From contig CANHOA010000025.1 in NCBI GenBank assembly GCA_947462255.1, forward strand, positions 1 to 49,732: a stretch of DNA of 49,732 nt. Reading direction: 5' to 3'. The notes under the pieces are model-generated. The model did not search any database and was not told where the DNA came from. It saw only the letters and a program-made list of their open reading frames with translations. The stretch is from Flavobacteriales bacterium (GTDB lineage: Bacteria > Bacteroidota > Bacteroidia > Flavobacteriales_D > Crocinitomicaceae). Below are positions 8,483-18,508 of this stretch, piece by piece. Each line of letters begins with the position of its first letter. Within the stretch, counting starts at the first letter, position 1. The translations under genes and the position numbers were made by a program.

Positions 8483-11400
8483 TTATTTTTTTAATCGAAG
8501 TAAATTAATAGAACCGCTGTAGTCTTTATCTTGACATTTTATAGAATAGAAGTAGACACCATCAGGTAAGGCATCGCCATCTTTTGTACCATCCCATTCG
8601 TTATGGTAATCAGTTGTTTCATAAATTGGTTGACCCCATCGATTGTAGATTTTTACAGAACAACCCATGATTAAGTTGGCGTCCTCGATTTGCCAAGTAT
8701 CGTTTTGACCATCGCCATTTGGTGTTAGTAGGTTGCTGATTTCAAAATCTCCTGCACACGTTATGATTGAAAGTTCTAAGGTAAGGATAGAATCACATCC
8801 GCTAGCATCACTCAATGTGTCATGATAAATTCCACTCTGATTCAGTTGCTGTCCTCCAAAATTATAGAAGCCATCTTCACATATGTTTTCAGATATGTAT
8901 TGAACAGGGGCTGCGTCAATTAGTAATGCTAAAATGACTAAAGAATCACAACCTGTCGCTGTCGTTAAGGTGTCTGTGTATAGTCCATCTTGAGTCAACA
9001 ATGTGCCGTTCAAATTATAGGAACTTCCTGCACAAATATGAATGGTTTGTTGGCTCGTAATTATTGGATTAAAGAAAATCCCCGTTGTCACAATGCTGTC
9101 ACATCCATTACCACTATTCAAGGTGTCTACGTAAATTCCCGGATTTGAATAGGTGTTTCCATTAATGGTATACGATCCTCCGACGCACAAATTAATTTGT
9201 TGATTTACTGGAATTACAGCTGGATAGAGTGATAAGTTGGTTATGATAATACTATCACAGCCTAGCGGTGTGAGCAAACTGTCAATGTAAATCCCTGCAC
9301 TTGATTGATTTACTCCGCCCAGTAAAACGGATGTGCCCGCACAAATTGAAAGCATGTTGTTGTTTGTGGAAGGCGTACAAGGTGTGACACAAGCCGATGC
9401 ATCGAAGGTATAGTTTTGAGAACAAGAGCCATCTCCAATATTTACGGTGTAAATTCCTGCAATCGCACCGGTGTAATTCAAGGTCTGTCCGGCATTGATA
9501 CTTCCCGATTGTGCTGTAGCGCCCAATGGATTTATAATAGAATAATTATAAGGCATACCACTAAATCCGTTCATTCCTCCGGTAGCAGAGAAGGTAACCG
9601 TACAGGTATTGTTATCATAATTAAAGTTTGCGGTCAATGACTGCAAGAAAACGATCGGAATTCCTTCCTCTAATGTTGATGTTGGACAATCGAATGAGCC
9701 CCAAGAAACAGGTTGGTCAGCTGCAGGCGAAAGGTAGTATAGTGTATTATAAGATGGATTTCCAAAAGTACCTGAGCCATTTCCGTTGTTCACAAAAGAA
9801 GTGGTGCTTTGTATGGAATCGATAAAGGTGAAACCAGAATTATAAACTGGGTTGGGAACAGGTAATGTTTGGTGAATGACATATCCTCCAGAGATACAGC
9901 TAGGGAAAGAAGCGGTAGATTGACCAATTCCATTCAGCAAGATTCCTGGTGTTAGGGTGTCGCCATAGCAAACGTATAAGGTATCTCCATTGATAACGTC
10001 TGCATAACCTCCGTTGGAACTGTTTGCAAAAATATCTCCAGCGTCGCTCGTTAATTCTTGTATGTACTCAATAATGTACTGACCTACGTCACCCGGTGAA
10101 CCGCCATCAATTTGAATGGCATATATTTTCCCTGAATCCAAGCAGCAGATATTCTCTTGATGTCCGTTGAAATTAGCAGTTCCAGTCACTATTGGTGTAA
10201 TGGCAGGTGTTGATTGGGTTCCATTGACGGTGTAGGTAGCAGGACCCAAGCCTCCATAACATAAGTTTCCGTTGAGTAATTCAAAGACATTAAAGCGTAA
10301 CAAGTTCATACCAACGTAGGCACGAATGCTCAATTCTACAGCGCCTGATGGAGGCCCAATAAAGTAATGCCAAACAGTTTGGTCGGCACGATTCGCTTGA
10401 TTAGGGTGCAGTGGAGGTTCTCCCGCTAGGTATTCACGGCAAGCCAAGACATTAGAGCCAGCGGCAGCTTGAAAGGTGGGATTCGTCCCTGCTGGGATAA
10501 CTGGAACTTGGTATAATGTATCTAATAAGGTTAAACATAAAATGTCATTGCCAGGCGCATTAACCGCTGGATTTGAAATACTTGGATCAAACACCCACGA
10601 TTTTATGGATTGACCACTTAATGGCGTGATGGCATCTGAGGGATCTACCATTCCAAAATATTTATATCCAGGTTCTAAACAGGTTCCATTCACAATAGCA
10701 CTGGGGTCTCCACCCAGAAAACTATTGGTGCCACCTTCGTCAGAGGCAATGAATTTTAAATTTGAACATAAGTAATCATTGGGAACACCTGGTGCGAATT
10801 GCTTGTCGTAACCAAACAATGCCCCGCTTTCACCATACAATGCACTTTGGTAGTCGGCTTCGAAATAGATTCTTCCAGAATTTGGAGCAGTAAAATTGAG
10901 CCATACACTTTCGTTCATTACTGGATTTCCGCTAGCTACGTGTTGGTAGTCGTAGGCATGGTACTGCTCTGGATTAGCACTTACATGTTGTTGGCCTGTT
11001 TCCCCTGAATTGTTTCCACCATCTAAGGCACATCCAAAGTCTAAGGTTATGGATTGTGTGCTGTTTTGTGCTGAGGAGATAGCGGTGGTATTGACACTCA
11101 CCGAGCTTGAAAGACAAGGAATATCTTCAATATCGGGTGCACTGCCTCCCAAGCCATTAATGCGCATCTGGAAATAGCCGTTGTCATTTAAATCGTCCAC
11201 AGTGGTTTGAACGAAATAGGTTTCTCCTGGGATTAATTTTTCATACGAAATAAAGGGAATGGGATCGCAGGCATCAAACGTAATTTCTGCCTCGGGATCA
11301 ATACCAAGTAAATCAATTCCGTCAGAAAAATCGATGTGCGAGAGGTATTCGAATTTATTTTTAAGGGTTTGACCCGTTACTGGATGAATACCATGAGTGC

Positions 11401-12214
11401 AATTTAAGCCGTCTGCGGCATGATAAACTTGAAAATAGGTTCCAATGTCTGTTCCACTCAAGTCTGTTGTAATTTCAACGGATCCAGAAGCCGGAGCCAC
11501 AAATTTGGCCCACTGAGATCCAGCATTTTGAATGTCACCTGCTGCGGGTTCATTGACCTCAAGGGTGGCATTACAAAATCCAAAGGTGTAGGTATTGTTG
11601 ATGGCCAAGGTTTGTGCAGCGCAAATATTATCAGGTAAATAATTTACAACTAAAGGTAAGCGCTCTACTTGTAAATTGATTACATAGGACTGGTTGCATC
11701 CACCATCTTGACTATTCGCTTGAAAAGAGTAATTGAGTATACCGACAGCCAATGGGACCGGCATCGTTACGTTTTGCATATTGGTTTCACCATCGGTTAA
11801 ACCTAAAATATCGTAGTTGCCCGCGTCATCATTTTCATAAGCTTCCCATGCCAAATTGATACTGCTTGGCACATCATTTACGCAAAGGTAGTTGTGGCTA
11901 AAAAACAAACCGTTATTGGGTGAGAAAGTCCCGCCCGGTGTTGCCATGGTGTAAGGACCATTGTTATTATTTTTATACCCGTAATTGAATCCAAAAATTC
12001 CAAAAAGGGCAGGATTGTTATTGGTTAATCCCAGGGTGTTATCTGTCCCTGTAAATTCCCAAACGAAATCACTATTGCCTAAGAATAATCCATCGCAATC
12101 CACATTGGACAGCGTCTGAACTGAAAGGACTTTAACCTCAATTGTAGCTTGAGCGGACATTTGGTTAAAGCAGGCAATAAGAATGGAAAAGGAAAGTAGT
12201 ACTTTTTTAATCAT
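8483..12214 (-). CDS. Giant T9SS type B cargo protein with GCDS-type repeats
   Basis: This surface or secreted protein has 1243 residues and a signal peptide (ending near MSAQ). The first roughly 1000 residues are a large beta-rich region with even Cys, Asn and Gly content and no enzyme motif that I recognise. One segment (VEITTDLSGTDIGTYFQVYHA) resembles bacterial pre-peptidase or adhesive beta-sandwiches. About four repeats of roughly 50 residues follow (pattern IC.G.SY..NG.....G.Y.DTL....GCDSI). The final 85 or so residues are a gliding-motility-associated C-terminal domain (LLTPNGDGQNDTW, IYNRWG, WDGT.DG..LPDGVYFY), the type B signal for T9SS export. It is a tandem paralogue of the next gene and lies directly upstream of its likely PorP/SprF partner. 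An adhesin-like role is inferred. Confidence 0.88.
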   Translation of the reverse strand: MIKKVLLSFSILIACFNQMSAQATIEVKVLSVQTLSNVDCDGLFLGNSDFVWEFTGTDNTLGLTNNNPALFGIFGFNYGYKNNNNGPYTMATPGGTFSPNNGLFFSHNYLCVNDVPSSINLAWEAYENDDAGNYDILGLTDGETNMQNVTMPVPLAVGILNYSFQANSQDGGCNQSYVINLQVERLPLVVNYLPDNICAAQTLAINNTYTFGFCNATLEVNEPAAGDIQNAGSQWAKFVAPASGSVEITTDLSGTDIGTYFQVYHAADGLNCTHGIHPVTGQTLKNKFEYLSHIDFSDGIDLLGIDPEAEITFDACDPIPFISYEKLIPGETYFVQTTVDDLNDNGYFQMRINGLGGSAPDIEDIPCLSSSVSVNTTAISSAQNSTQSITLDFGCALDGGNNSGETGQQHVSANPEQYHAYDYQHVASGNPVMNESVWLNFTAPNSGRIYFEADYQSALYGESGALFGYDKQFAPGVPNDYLCSNLKFIASDEGGTNSFLGGDPSAIVNGTCLEPGYKYFGMVDPSDAITPLSGQSIKSWVFDPSISNPAVNAPGNDILCLTLLDTLYQVPVIPAGTNPTFQAAAGSNVLACREYLAGEPPLHPNQANRADQTVWHYFIGPPSGAVELSIRAYVGMNLLRFNVFELLNGNLCYGGLGPATYTVNGTQSTPAITPIVTGTANFNGHQENICCLDSGKIYAIQIDGGSPGDVGQYIIEYIQELTSDAGDIFANSSNGGYADVINGDTLYVCYGDTLTPGILLNGIGQSTASFPSCISGGYVIHQTLPVPNPVYNSGFTFIDSIQSTTSFVNNGNGSGTFGNPSYNTLYYLSPAADQPVSWGSFDCPTSTLEEGIPIVFLQSLTANFNYDNNTCTVTFSATGGMNGFSGMPYNYSIINPLGATAQSGSINAGQTLNYTGAIAGIYTVNIGDGSCSQNYTFDASACVTPCTPSTNNNMLSICAGTSVLLGGVNQSSAGIYIDSLLTPLGCDSIIITNLSLYPAVIPVNQQINLCVGGSYTINGNTYSNPGIYVDTLNSGNGCDSIVTTGIFFNPIITSQQTIHICAGSSYNLNGTLLTQDGLYTDTLTTATGCDSLVILALLIDAAPVQYISENICEDGFYNFGGQQLNQSGIYHDTLSDASGCDSILTLELSIITCAGDFEISNLLTPNGDGQNDTWQIEDANLIMGCSVKIYNRWGQPIYETTDYHNEWDGTKDGDALPDGVYFYSIKCQDKDYSGSINLLRLKK
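8755..9352 (-). repeat. Four roughly 50-residue GCDSI repeats (coding)
   Basis: On the minus strand this stretch encodes four units of the form IC.G..Y..NG.....G.Y.DTL....GCDSI. The GCDS codons recur near 8790, 8943, 9094 and 9250, about 150 nt apart. The units differ clearly in DNA sequence, so this is an old protein-level repeat and not a recent minisatellite. Paired cysteines in each unit suggest disulphide-stabilised stalk modules before the sorting domain. Confidence 0.8.
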
Positions 12215-12270
12215 AGGCTAGTTTTTCAACTTGTCTAAATTACATTCATTTTGCTAAAACGCAAAATTTT

Positions 12271-15200
12271 CTAGCGAATTAGTGTTATGTGCCCGGTAAC
12301 TTGATGCGATATATTTTCTTTATCTACCCAATTTAGCACATAAGCATATACGCCAATGGGACAATAATCTCCTATGAATTTTCCGTCCCATCCTTCGCCT
12401 GATGAACTAAAGATTAATTCTCCCCATCGGTTAAAGATTGAAAAGTCTAATGATTTAACATTACTAATTATTGGAATCCATGTATCGTTGAGGCCATCAT
12501 CATCAGGTGTAAATGAATTAGGAGCATAAACTGTTACCAAATCGCAATCGATTACGTTGACTTTTAAATTAATTGTGGAATCACAGCCATTATCAGCTAC
12601 GAGAGGAAGTTGGTATGATCCTGCAAAATAAATGGTATCTATTCCGAGTATTATTCTATCACCAAGACAAATGGTGTCTTGAAGAAATACTTCGTAGGAA
12701 TCGTTTAAAAATAGGGATAGTACCAAAATAGAATCGCATCCTTGAACGGTGGCAATTGTGTCAAAATAAACTCCTTCACTGGTATAAGTATTTCCATTAA
12801 AGGTATAGGAACTACCATTGCAAAGATGTACTTCTGAGTTTACGACAACGGGAGCAATAACAAATACACTCGTAGTTACAATAGAGTCGCATCCGAATAC
12901 GCTAGAGACGATTTCCTGGTATTGCCCATTTTGTGAATAAACTTGTCCGTTCGTGGTTATGGAAGCACCTTGGCAGATTGTAAATTCTTGAAAGCCATAC
13001 GTTGGATTAGGAATTAAACTCAAGGTGGTTTGAATTATGGAATCGCAGCCCATTATGGAAAGAGTACTATCGATATAAACCCCTGGATTGGATTGCATGG
13101 CACCGCCCAATAAAACGCTGTCACCTAAACAAATACTAAGATTTATCGGATTTATAGATGGTACGCATGGATTGTTACAAGCCGAGGCATCAATCATAAA
13201 CGTAAGCGGACAAGGTTCATCTGTGATATTGATGGTGTAAATTCCTGCGATGGCTGCCGTATATGTGATGTTTTGAGTTGGAGCAATGACTCCAGCAACC
13301 ACTTGATTACCCAATGGATTAACAATATTATAGGGATAGGATTGGTTTAAATAGCCAGAAACACCACCGGAAACAGAGAAGCTCAGGGTGCAATTGGTGT
13401 TGTTGTAGCTTGAACTTACCGATATGGGCTGTAAATAAACAATGGGTACACCTGGTTCAAGGGTTGAGGTTTGGCAGTTAAAGGCCCCCCAATTATTTGG
13501 AACGTCGCCTGCTGGCGAAAGGTAGTAAACGGTATTATAAATTGGATTCCCAAAACTACCAGAGCCATCAGAGATATGCATAAGGGAACCACCTGGCGTT
13601 TGTAAAGAATCGATAAAGGATATTCCTGAGTTGTAAACAGGATTTGGAACCACAGGATAGGAGTGGAGGAGGTAGCCCGGACTGAGACAAGAAGGTAAAT
13701 TTTGAGTGGAATTTCCTATTCCGTCTAATAAAATAGATGGTGTGATGGTATTTCCATAACAAACCAATGCAGTATCTCCAATCCAAACATTGGCATAATC
13801 ACCATTGGAAATGGTAACTTCTACGTCTCCAGCATCACTATCCAATTCTTTAATGTATTCAATAATATACTGGCCTTGGTCGCCTGCTGAGCCACCATCT
13901 ATTTGTATCGCATAAATAGTTCCGGAATCCAAGCAGCACATGGAAAATTGTTGTCCGGTAAAGGGAGCAGATCCAGAAAGCACAGGAGTTATAACAGGGT
14001 CGTATCGGCTCCCATTTGTTGTAAATGTAGCAGGAGCCAAACCTCCGTAGCAAGAATTGCCATTTAGGAGTTCGAAAATATTAAAACGAAGTAAGTTCAT
14101 TCCGATATAGGCTCGAATACTTATTTCTACAGCGCCAGATCCGGGTGCCACGAAGTAATGCCAAACCGTTTGGTTGGCGCAATTAGATGGATTGGGATCA
14201 ATATTGGGTTCTCCAGCTAAATATTCTTGACATGCTAGCACATTTGAACCTGCAGCAGTTTGAAAATTGGGAACAACACCAATTGGAACAACGGGCACTT
14301 GATATAAAGGATTTTGAAGTGTCAAACAAAGAATATCGTTGCCTGGCGGATTGAGCGTTGGGTCTACAATACTTGGGTCAAATAGCCATGACTTAATACT
14401 CTGCGAACTGAAAACAGTTATGTTATCTGAAGGGTCAATCATTCCGTGATAAGCATAACCCGGTTCTAAGCACTGTCCATTAATTAAGGCGCTGGGGTCA
14501 CCTCCAAGAAAGCTGTTGGTTCCACCTTCATCTGAGTCAATGAATTTGAGGTTGCTGCATAAATAATCATTGGGTACGCCAGGTGCGAATGATGTGTCGT
14601 AACCAAACAGGGCAGCACTTTCTCCGTATAGTGCATTTTGGTAATCGGCTTCAAATGAAATTCTTCCTTGATTTGGTGCAATAAATTTGAGCCAAACACT
14701 TTCATTCATTACTGGATTATTTACTGAAATGTGCTGATAATCGTAAGCGTGGTATTGGTTAGGGTTGGCAGATGTATGTTGTTGTCCTGTTTCACCTGCT
14801 GAATTTCCACCATCAAAGGCGCAACCGAAGTTTAAAGTGGTAGTTGCGGGACTATTTTGAGCCGATGATATAGCTGCTGTTCCATAGTTGAATGAATTTG
14901 ACAAACAAGGGATATCTTCCAAATTGGGTGCTCCACCCCCTAAACTATTTATTCTTAACTGAAAATACCCGTTATCGTTCGGATTGTCTGCGCAAATTTG
15001 AATGTAATAGGTTTGTCCCGGGATGAGTTTTTGATACGATATGAATGGAATAGGGTCACAGGCATCCAAAATGATTTCTGCCTCCGGATCGATGCCCAAA
15101 AGATCGATTCCATCCGAAAAATCTACGTTTGAAAGGTATTCAAATTTGTTTTTGATGAGGTTGCCTGTTACCGCATGGATGCCATCCGTGCAATTACCCG

Positions 15201-16017
15201 CGTCGGCAGCATGGTATAATTGAAAATAGGTGCCAATTTGTGTTCCTCCTAAATCTGTCGTGATTTGTACACTGCCAGAAGTTGGGGCAACAAATTTAGC
15301 CCATATGGAACCAGCATTTTGCACATCGTTGGCAGCGGGTTCGTTGGGCTCAAGTGTTGCAGGACACCAACCAAAACTGTACGTGGTATTCAATGTCAAG
15401 GCATTGGCACTGCATATGTTATCTTGTAAATAATTCACGACAATTGGAATTCGATCTATCCTTAAGTGAATGGTATAGTTTTGAGGACAACCTGGGTCAA
15501 CAGAACTGGCACTGAAGGTGTAAAATAAAGACCCTGCAGCTGCAGGAACCGCCATACTGACGTTTTGTAAGTTGGTTTGTCCGTCATTTAAACCAAGGAT
15601 ATCATAGTTTCCAATGTCGTCATTGTCGTAGGCTTCCCAGCCAAGGTTAATAACTGTTGGCACATTGGTTGGACATAAATAATCTCGATCAAAGAAGAGG
15701 CCGCTGTTGGGTGAAAAATTTCCACCTGGGGCGTTCATAATGTAAGGGCCGTTATCGTTATTTTTGTATGCGTAATTAAATCCAAAGATTCCAAATAGAG
15801 CGGGATTGTTATTTGAATAACCTGTAGTGTTATCGGTGGCTGTGAATTCCCAAACATAATCGGAGTTTCCCTGAAATAAGCCATCACAATCTTGGAAAAT
15901 TCCAGTTTGCACGTATAGAACACTGACACGAATGGTGGCTTGTGAAAAAGTATTGTTTGCGGAAAATACTATGCCAAGGAGAATAAAAACGTACCCGAAC
16001 AATTTATTTACGCTCAT
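12271..16017 (-). CDS. Giant T9SS type B cargo protein, tandem paralogue
   Basis: The protein has 1248 residues and a signal peptide (ending near TFSQ). It matches the downstream 1243-residue protein almost from end to end: the N-terminal CDGLFQGNSDYVWEFTATDN, LFGIFGFNYAYKNN, FSDGIDLLGIDPEAEI and CCLDSGTIYAIQIDGGS all have near-identical counterparts there. Four GCDS repeats and a type B sorting domain close it (NSFTPDDDGLNDTW, IFNRWGEL, WDGKFIGDYCPIGVY). The C-terminal repeats have diverged more than the N-terminal region. The 56-nt gap to its paralogue suggests one transcript with the paralogue and the PorP/SprF gene. Function is unknown; cell-surface adhesion or matrix formation is an inference from architecture. 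Confidence 0.88.
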   Translation of the reverse strand: MSVNKLFGYVFILLGIVFSANNTFSQATIRVSVLYVQTGIFQDCDGLFQGNSDYVWEFTATDNTTGYSNNNPALFGIFGFNYAYKNNDNGPYIMNAPGGNFSPNSGLFFDRDYLCPTNVPTVINLGWEAYDNDDIGNYDILGLNDGQTNLQNVSMAVPAAAGSLFYTFSASSVDPGCPQNYTIHLRIDRIPIVVNYLQDNICSANALTLNTTYSFGWCPATLEPNEPAANDVQNAGSIWAKFVAPTSGSVQITTDLGGTQIGTYFQLYHAADAGNCTDGIHAVTGNLIKNKFEYLSNVDFSDGIDLLGIDPEAEIILDACDPIPFISYQKLIPGQTYYIQICADNPNDNGYFQLRINSLGGGAPNLEDIPCLSNSFNYGTAAISSAQNSPATTTLNFGCAFDGGNSAGETGQQHTSANPNQYHAYDYQHISVNNPVMNESVWLKFIAPNQGRISFEADYQNALYGESAALFGYDTSFAPGVPNDYLCSNLKFIDSDEGGTNSFLGGDPSALINGQCLEPGYAYHGMIDPSDNITVFSSQSIKSWLFDPSIVDPTLNPPGNDILCLTLQNPLYQVPVVPIGVVPNFQTAAGSNVLACQEYLAGEPNIDPNPSNCANQTVWHYFVAPGSGAVEISIRAYIGMNLLRFNIFELLNGNSCYGGLAPATFTTNGSRYDPVITPVLSGSAPFTGQQFSMCCLDSGTIYAIQIDGGSAGDQGQYIIEYIKELDSDAGDVEVTISNGDYANVWIGDTALVCYGNTITPSILLDGIGNSTQNLPSCLSPGYLLHSYPVVPNPVYNSGISFIDSLQTPGGSLMHISDGSGSFGNPIYNTVYYLSPAGDVPNNWGAFNCQTSTLEPGVPIVYLQPISVSSSYNNTNCTLSFSVSGGVSGYLNQSYPYNIVNPLGNQVVAGVIAPTQNITYTAAIAGIYTINITDEPCPLTFMIDASACNNPCVPSINPINLSICLGDSVLLGGAMQSNPGVYIDSTLSIMGCDSIIQTTLSLIPNPTYGFQEFTICQGASITTNGQVYSQNGQYQEIVSSVFGCDSIVTTSVFVIAPVVVNSEVHLCNGSSYTFNGNTYTSEGVYFDTIATVQGCDSILVLSLFLNDSYEVFLQDTICLGDRIILGIDTIYFAGSYQLPLVADNGCDSTINLKVNVIDCDLVTVYAPNSFTPDDDGLNDTWIPIISNVKSLDFSIFNRWGELIFSSSGEGWDGKFIGDYCPIGVYAYVLNWVDKENISHQVTGHITLIR
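12555..13150 (-). repeat. Four roughly 50-residue GCDS repeats (coding)
   Basis: This is the equivalent of the repeat block in the downstream paralogue. GCDS codons recur near 12570, 12730, 12882 and 13042 on the minus strand, about 150-160 nt apart. The last unit (TICLGDRIILGIDTIYFAGSY) is the most degenerate and lacks the Asn-Gly turn seen in the others. Confidence 0.75.
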
Positions 16018-16038
16018 ACTCTTTTAATCAACTAAATA

Positions 16039-17295
16039 CTACATAACCAATGCTACAGGATTTTCCATGTATTCCTTAAAGCTAAGTAAAAAAGCAGAGC
16101 CTGTGGCGCCATCTACCACTCGATGATCACAAGAAAGCGTCACTTTCATAACGTTTCCTGGTACAACTTGTCCATTTTTTACCACTGGAATTTCCTTAAT
16201 TCCTCCAATCGCTAAAATACAACTATCCGGGGGATTTACAATCGCAGTAAATGATTCGATGCCAAACATGCCTAAATTGGAAATGGTAAAGGTATTTCCT
16301 TCCCAATCACTTGGTTGCAATTTTTTTGTTTTTGCTTTTCCTGCAAGATCTTTTACTTCTGAGGAAATTTCTGTTAATGATTTTCCATCGGCGAAGCGGA
16401 TAACAGGTACTAAAAGTCCATCCTCTACTGCTACAGCAACTCCTACATGTACGTGTTGATTACGTCGAATGACATCGCCCAACCAAGAACTATTTACGTT
16501 CGGGTGTTTTTTTAATGCTAAAGCTACCGCTTTCACCACGAAATCATTATAGGAAACCTTAACTTCTAATGCACCTAGGGATTTTCTCATTTGTATGGCA
16601 TTATCCATGTCAATATCCATGGTAAGGTAAAAATGAGGGGCTGTAAACTTACTTTCCGCTAATCTTTTGGCAATTGTCTTACGCATTTGGCTGATGGGCT
16701 CATCAGTGTATGATTCAACACCAACTGTATTATTATTTTTTAGCTTTTGCTGCCCATTGTATGGTATGTAATGATCAACATCGCGCTTTGTAATGCGACC
16801 AAATTCGCCAGTTCCTGCTACAAAACTGATGTCAATTCCTTTTTCTTCTGCTAATTTTTTTGCTAATGGCGATGCAAAAACTCGATCGACAGACGTGTTT
16901 TGTGCTACAATTGGAGCAGGTTTACTTGCTTCCACAAGAGGTTCTGCTTTTACCGTTGGAGCCGGAGTTGCTATTGGAGTTTCAGGTACTACTATTTTTT
17001 CGGTAGTTGTTGTCGCAGCAGCAGCATCCCCTGATAGTAATCCAGAAATATCTTCTCCTTTTTCGCCAATTATGGCTAATATGGCATTCACTGGTGCTGT
17101 TTTACCGGTATCAACGCCAATGTATAGCAAGACGCCATCGTAAAACGACTCAAATTCCATGGTGGCTTTATCTGTTTCTATTTCTGCGATAATTTCACCA
17201 TTCTTAACCGAATCTCCCACATTTTTGATCCAAGAAGCAACAACCCCTTCAGTCATGGTGTCGCTCAATTTCGGCATGTAAACTATTTCCGCCAT
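16039..17295 (-). CDS. pdhC: Pyruvate dehydrogenase E2, dihydrolipoamide acetyltransferase
   Basis: This is the core acyltransferase of the pyruvate dehydrogenase complex: it moves the acetyl group from lipoamide to coenzyme A. In its 418 residues, one lipoyl domain comes first (lipoyl Lys in EIETDKATMEFES, near residue 43), then an Ala/Pro/Thr-rich hinge, an E3/E1-binding domain (FASPLAKKLAEEKGID, about 140-175), and the catalytic domain with the CDHRVVDGA active-site motif near 395. A PDH role, not 2-oxoglutarate or branched-chain, is inferred from the adjacent E1 alpha gene 18 nt upstream. The start MAEIVYMPKLSD is the normal family N-terminus. Confidence 0.93.
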   Translation of the reverse strand: MAEIVYMPKLSDTMTEGVVASWIKNVGDSVKNGEIIAEIETDKATMEFESFYDGVLLYIGVDTGKTAPVNAILAIIGEKGEDISGLLSGDAAAATTTTEKIVVPETPIATPAPTVKAEPLVEASKPAPIVAQNTSVDRVFASPLAKKLAEEKGIDISFVAGTGEFGRITKRDVDHYIPYNGQQKLKNNNTVGVESYTDEPISQMRKTIAKRLAESKFTAPHFYLTMDIDMDNAIQMRKSLGALEVKVSYNDFVVKAVALALKKHPNVNSSWLGDVIRRNQHVHVGVAVAVEDGLLVPVIRFADGKSLTEISSEVKDLAGKAKTKKLQPSDWEGNTFTISNLGMFGIESFTAIVNPPDSCILAIGGIKEIPVVKNGQVVPGNVMKVTLSCDHRVVDGATGSAFLLSFKEYMENPVALVM

Positions 17296-17313
17296 GATTT
17301 TATGTTTTTATTT

Positions 17314-18366
17314 TTAGTATTCTTTAATATATGGATAATCTGTTTGGGTATAAACATCCTCATAGAGTTCGCTCGCTTCAGGATAAGGCGAATTTTCGGC
17401 AAATTCTACGGATTCATCAATTTCTTTCTTAACCCACACAGCAATGGCCTCAATTTCTTGTTCCGAAAGCCAACTATTTTCTTTTATGACAGCTAAAACA
17501 TGATCAATCGGATCATTATCCATCCAATCATTTACTTCATCTTTTGATCGGTATTTTTGTGGATCCGACATCGAATGACCTTTATAACGGTAGGTTCTAA
17601 TGTCTAATAAAGTTGGTCCATCACCTCGTCTAGCACGATTTGCCGCTTCTTCAATAGCATCATGAACATCTTCTGGACGCATACCATTTACAATTTTTGA
17701 AGGCATTTCGTAGGAGAGTCCAATTTTTGATAAATCGGTTACATTGGTAGTTCTTTCTACCGAAGTACCCATGGCGTAATTATTATTTTCAATAATGTAA
17801 ATCACGGGAAGTTTCCATAACATCGCCATATTAAAGGTTTCATGCAAGGCACCTTGACGTACCGCTCCATCTCCCATTGATACTATTGCGACATTTTCAG
17901 TTCCATTGTATTGTTCGGCAAAAGCAACACCAGTCCCCATTGCGATTTGCGCACCAACAATTCCATGTCCACCCATGAAGTTTTTTTCTTTGTCAAAAAA
18001 GTGCATGGATCCACCTTTTCCTTTTGAACAACCAGTTGATCTACCGTATAATTCAGCCATCAATACTCTAGGATTTGTGCCTAAAGCAATTGGATGACCA
18101 TGATCGCGATAGGCCGTCATGTGTTTATCGCTAGGTCGACATGCGCTTGCTGTTCCAACAACGATTGCCTCTTGTCCAATGTATAAATGACAAAAACCAC
18201 CAAATTTTTGTTGGATGTATAATTGACCTGTTTTCTCTTCGAATCGTCGAATAAGCAACATGTCAGTATACCATTTTACATAGGTTTCCTTTGGAAACTT
18301 TGGTTTTACAGCAGTGCTTTTTTTGGCAGTTGAGCTAAGTTTAGAAGTTGCAGATTTCTCAGCCAT
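17314..18366 (-). CDS. pdhA: Pyruvate dehydrogenase E1 component, alpha subunit
   Basis: This is the thiamine-diphosphate-binding subunit that decarboxylates pyruvate with its beta partner. It has 350 residues. The TPP motif runs from GDGAVRQGALHE to the ENNNYAMGT asparagines, and RYKGHSMSDPQKYR is the conserved phosphorylation-loop region. RRFEEK, GQEAIVVG and YRDHGH are typical of the family. The first 22 residues are a Lys/Ser/Thr/Ala-rich extension without homology signature. The E2 gene follows directly. No E1 beta gene is in the window, so it must lie elsewhere, which is common in Bacteroidota. A -7 box lies 24 nt upstream of the start. Confidence 0.94.
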   Translation of the reverse strand: MAEKSATSKLSSTAKKSTAVKPKFPKETYVKWYTDMLLIRRFEEKTGQLYIQQKFGGFCHLYIGQEAIVVGTASACRPSDKHMTAYRDHGHPIALGTNPRVLMAELYGRSTGCSKGKGGSMHFFDKEKNFMGGHGIVGAQIAMGTGVAFAEQYNGTENVAIVSMGDGAVRQGALHETFNMAMLWKLPVIYIIENNNYAMGTSVERTTNVTDLSKIGLSYEMPSKIVNGMRPEDVHDAIEEAANRARRGDGPTLLDIRTYRYKGHSMSDPQKYRSKDEVNDWMDNDPIDHVLAVIKENSWLSEQEIEAIAVWVKKEIDESVEFAENSPYPEASELYEDVYTQTDYPYIKEY

Positions 18367-18390
18367 TTAGAGTTAGTTTAATTTAGGCTA

Positions 18391-18398
18391 CAAATATA
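18391..18398 (-). promoter_or_regulatory. Promoter -7 box for pdhA
   Basis: On the minus strand this reads TATATTTG, matching the Bacteroidota -7 consensus TAnnTTTG, 24 nt before the pdhA start codon. I did not find a clear -33 TTG at ideal distance. Confidence 0.5.
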
Positions 18399-18508
18399 AG
18401 AAGGAAAATTAAACTATAAGCTAATTAAGCGAATAGGCTCAGCAATCGAAACTAAAAAATGGGGTGCTTTAAATTGTACTTGAAGTATCTTTATTAGGAA
18501 GTATCGAA

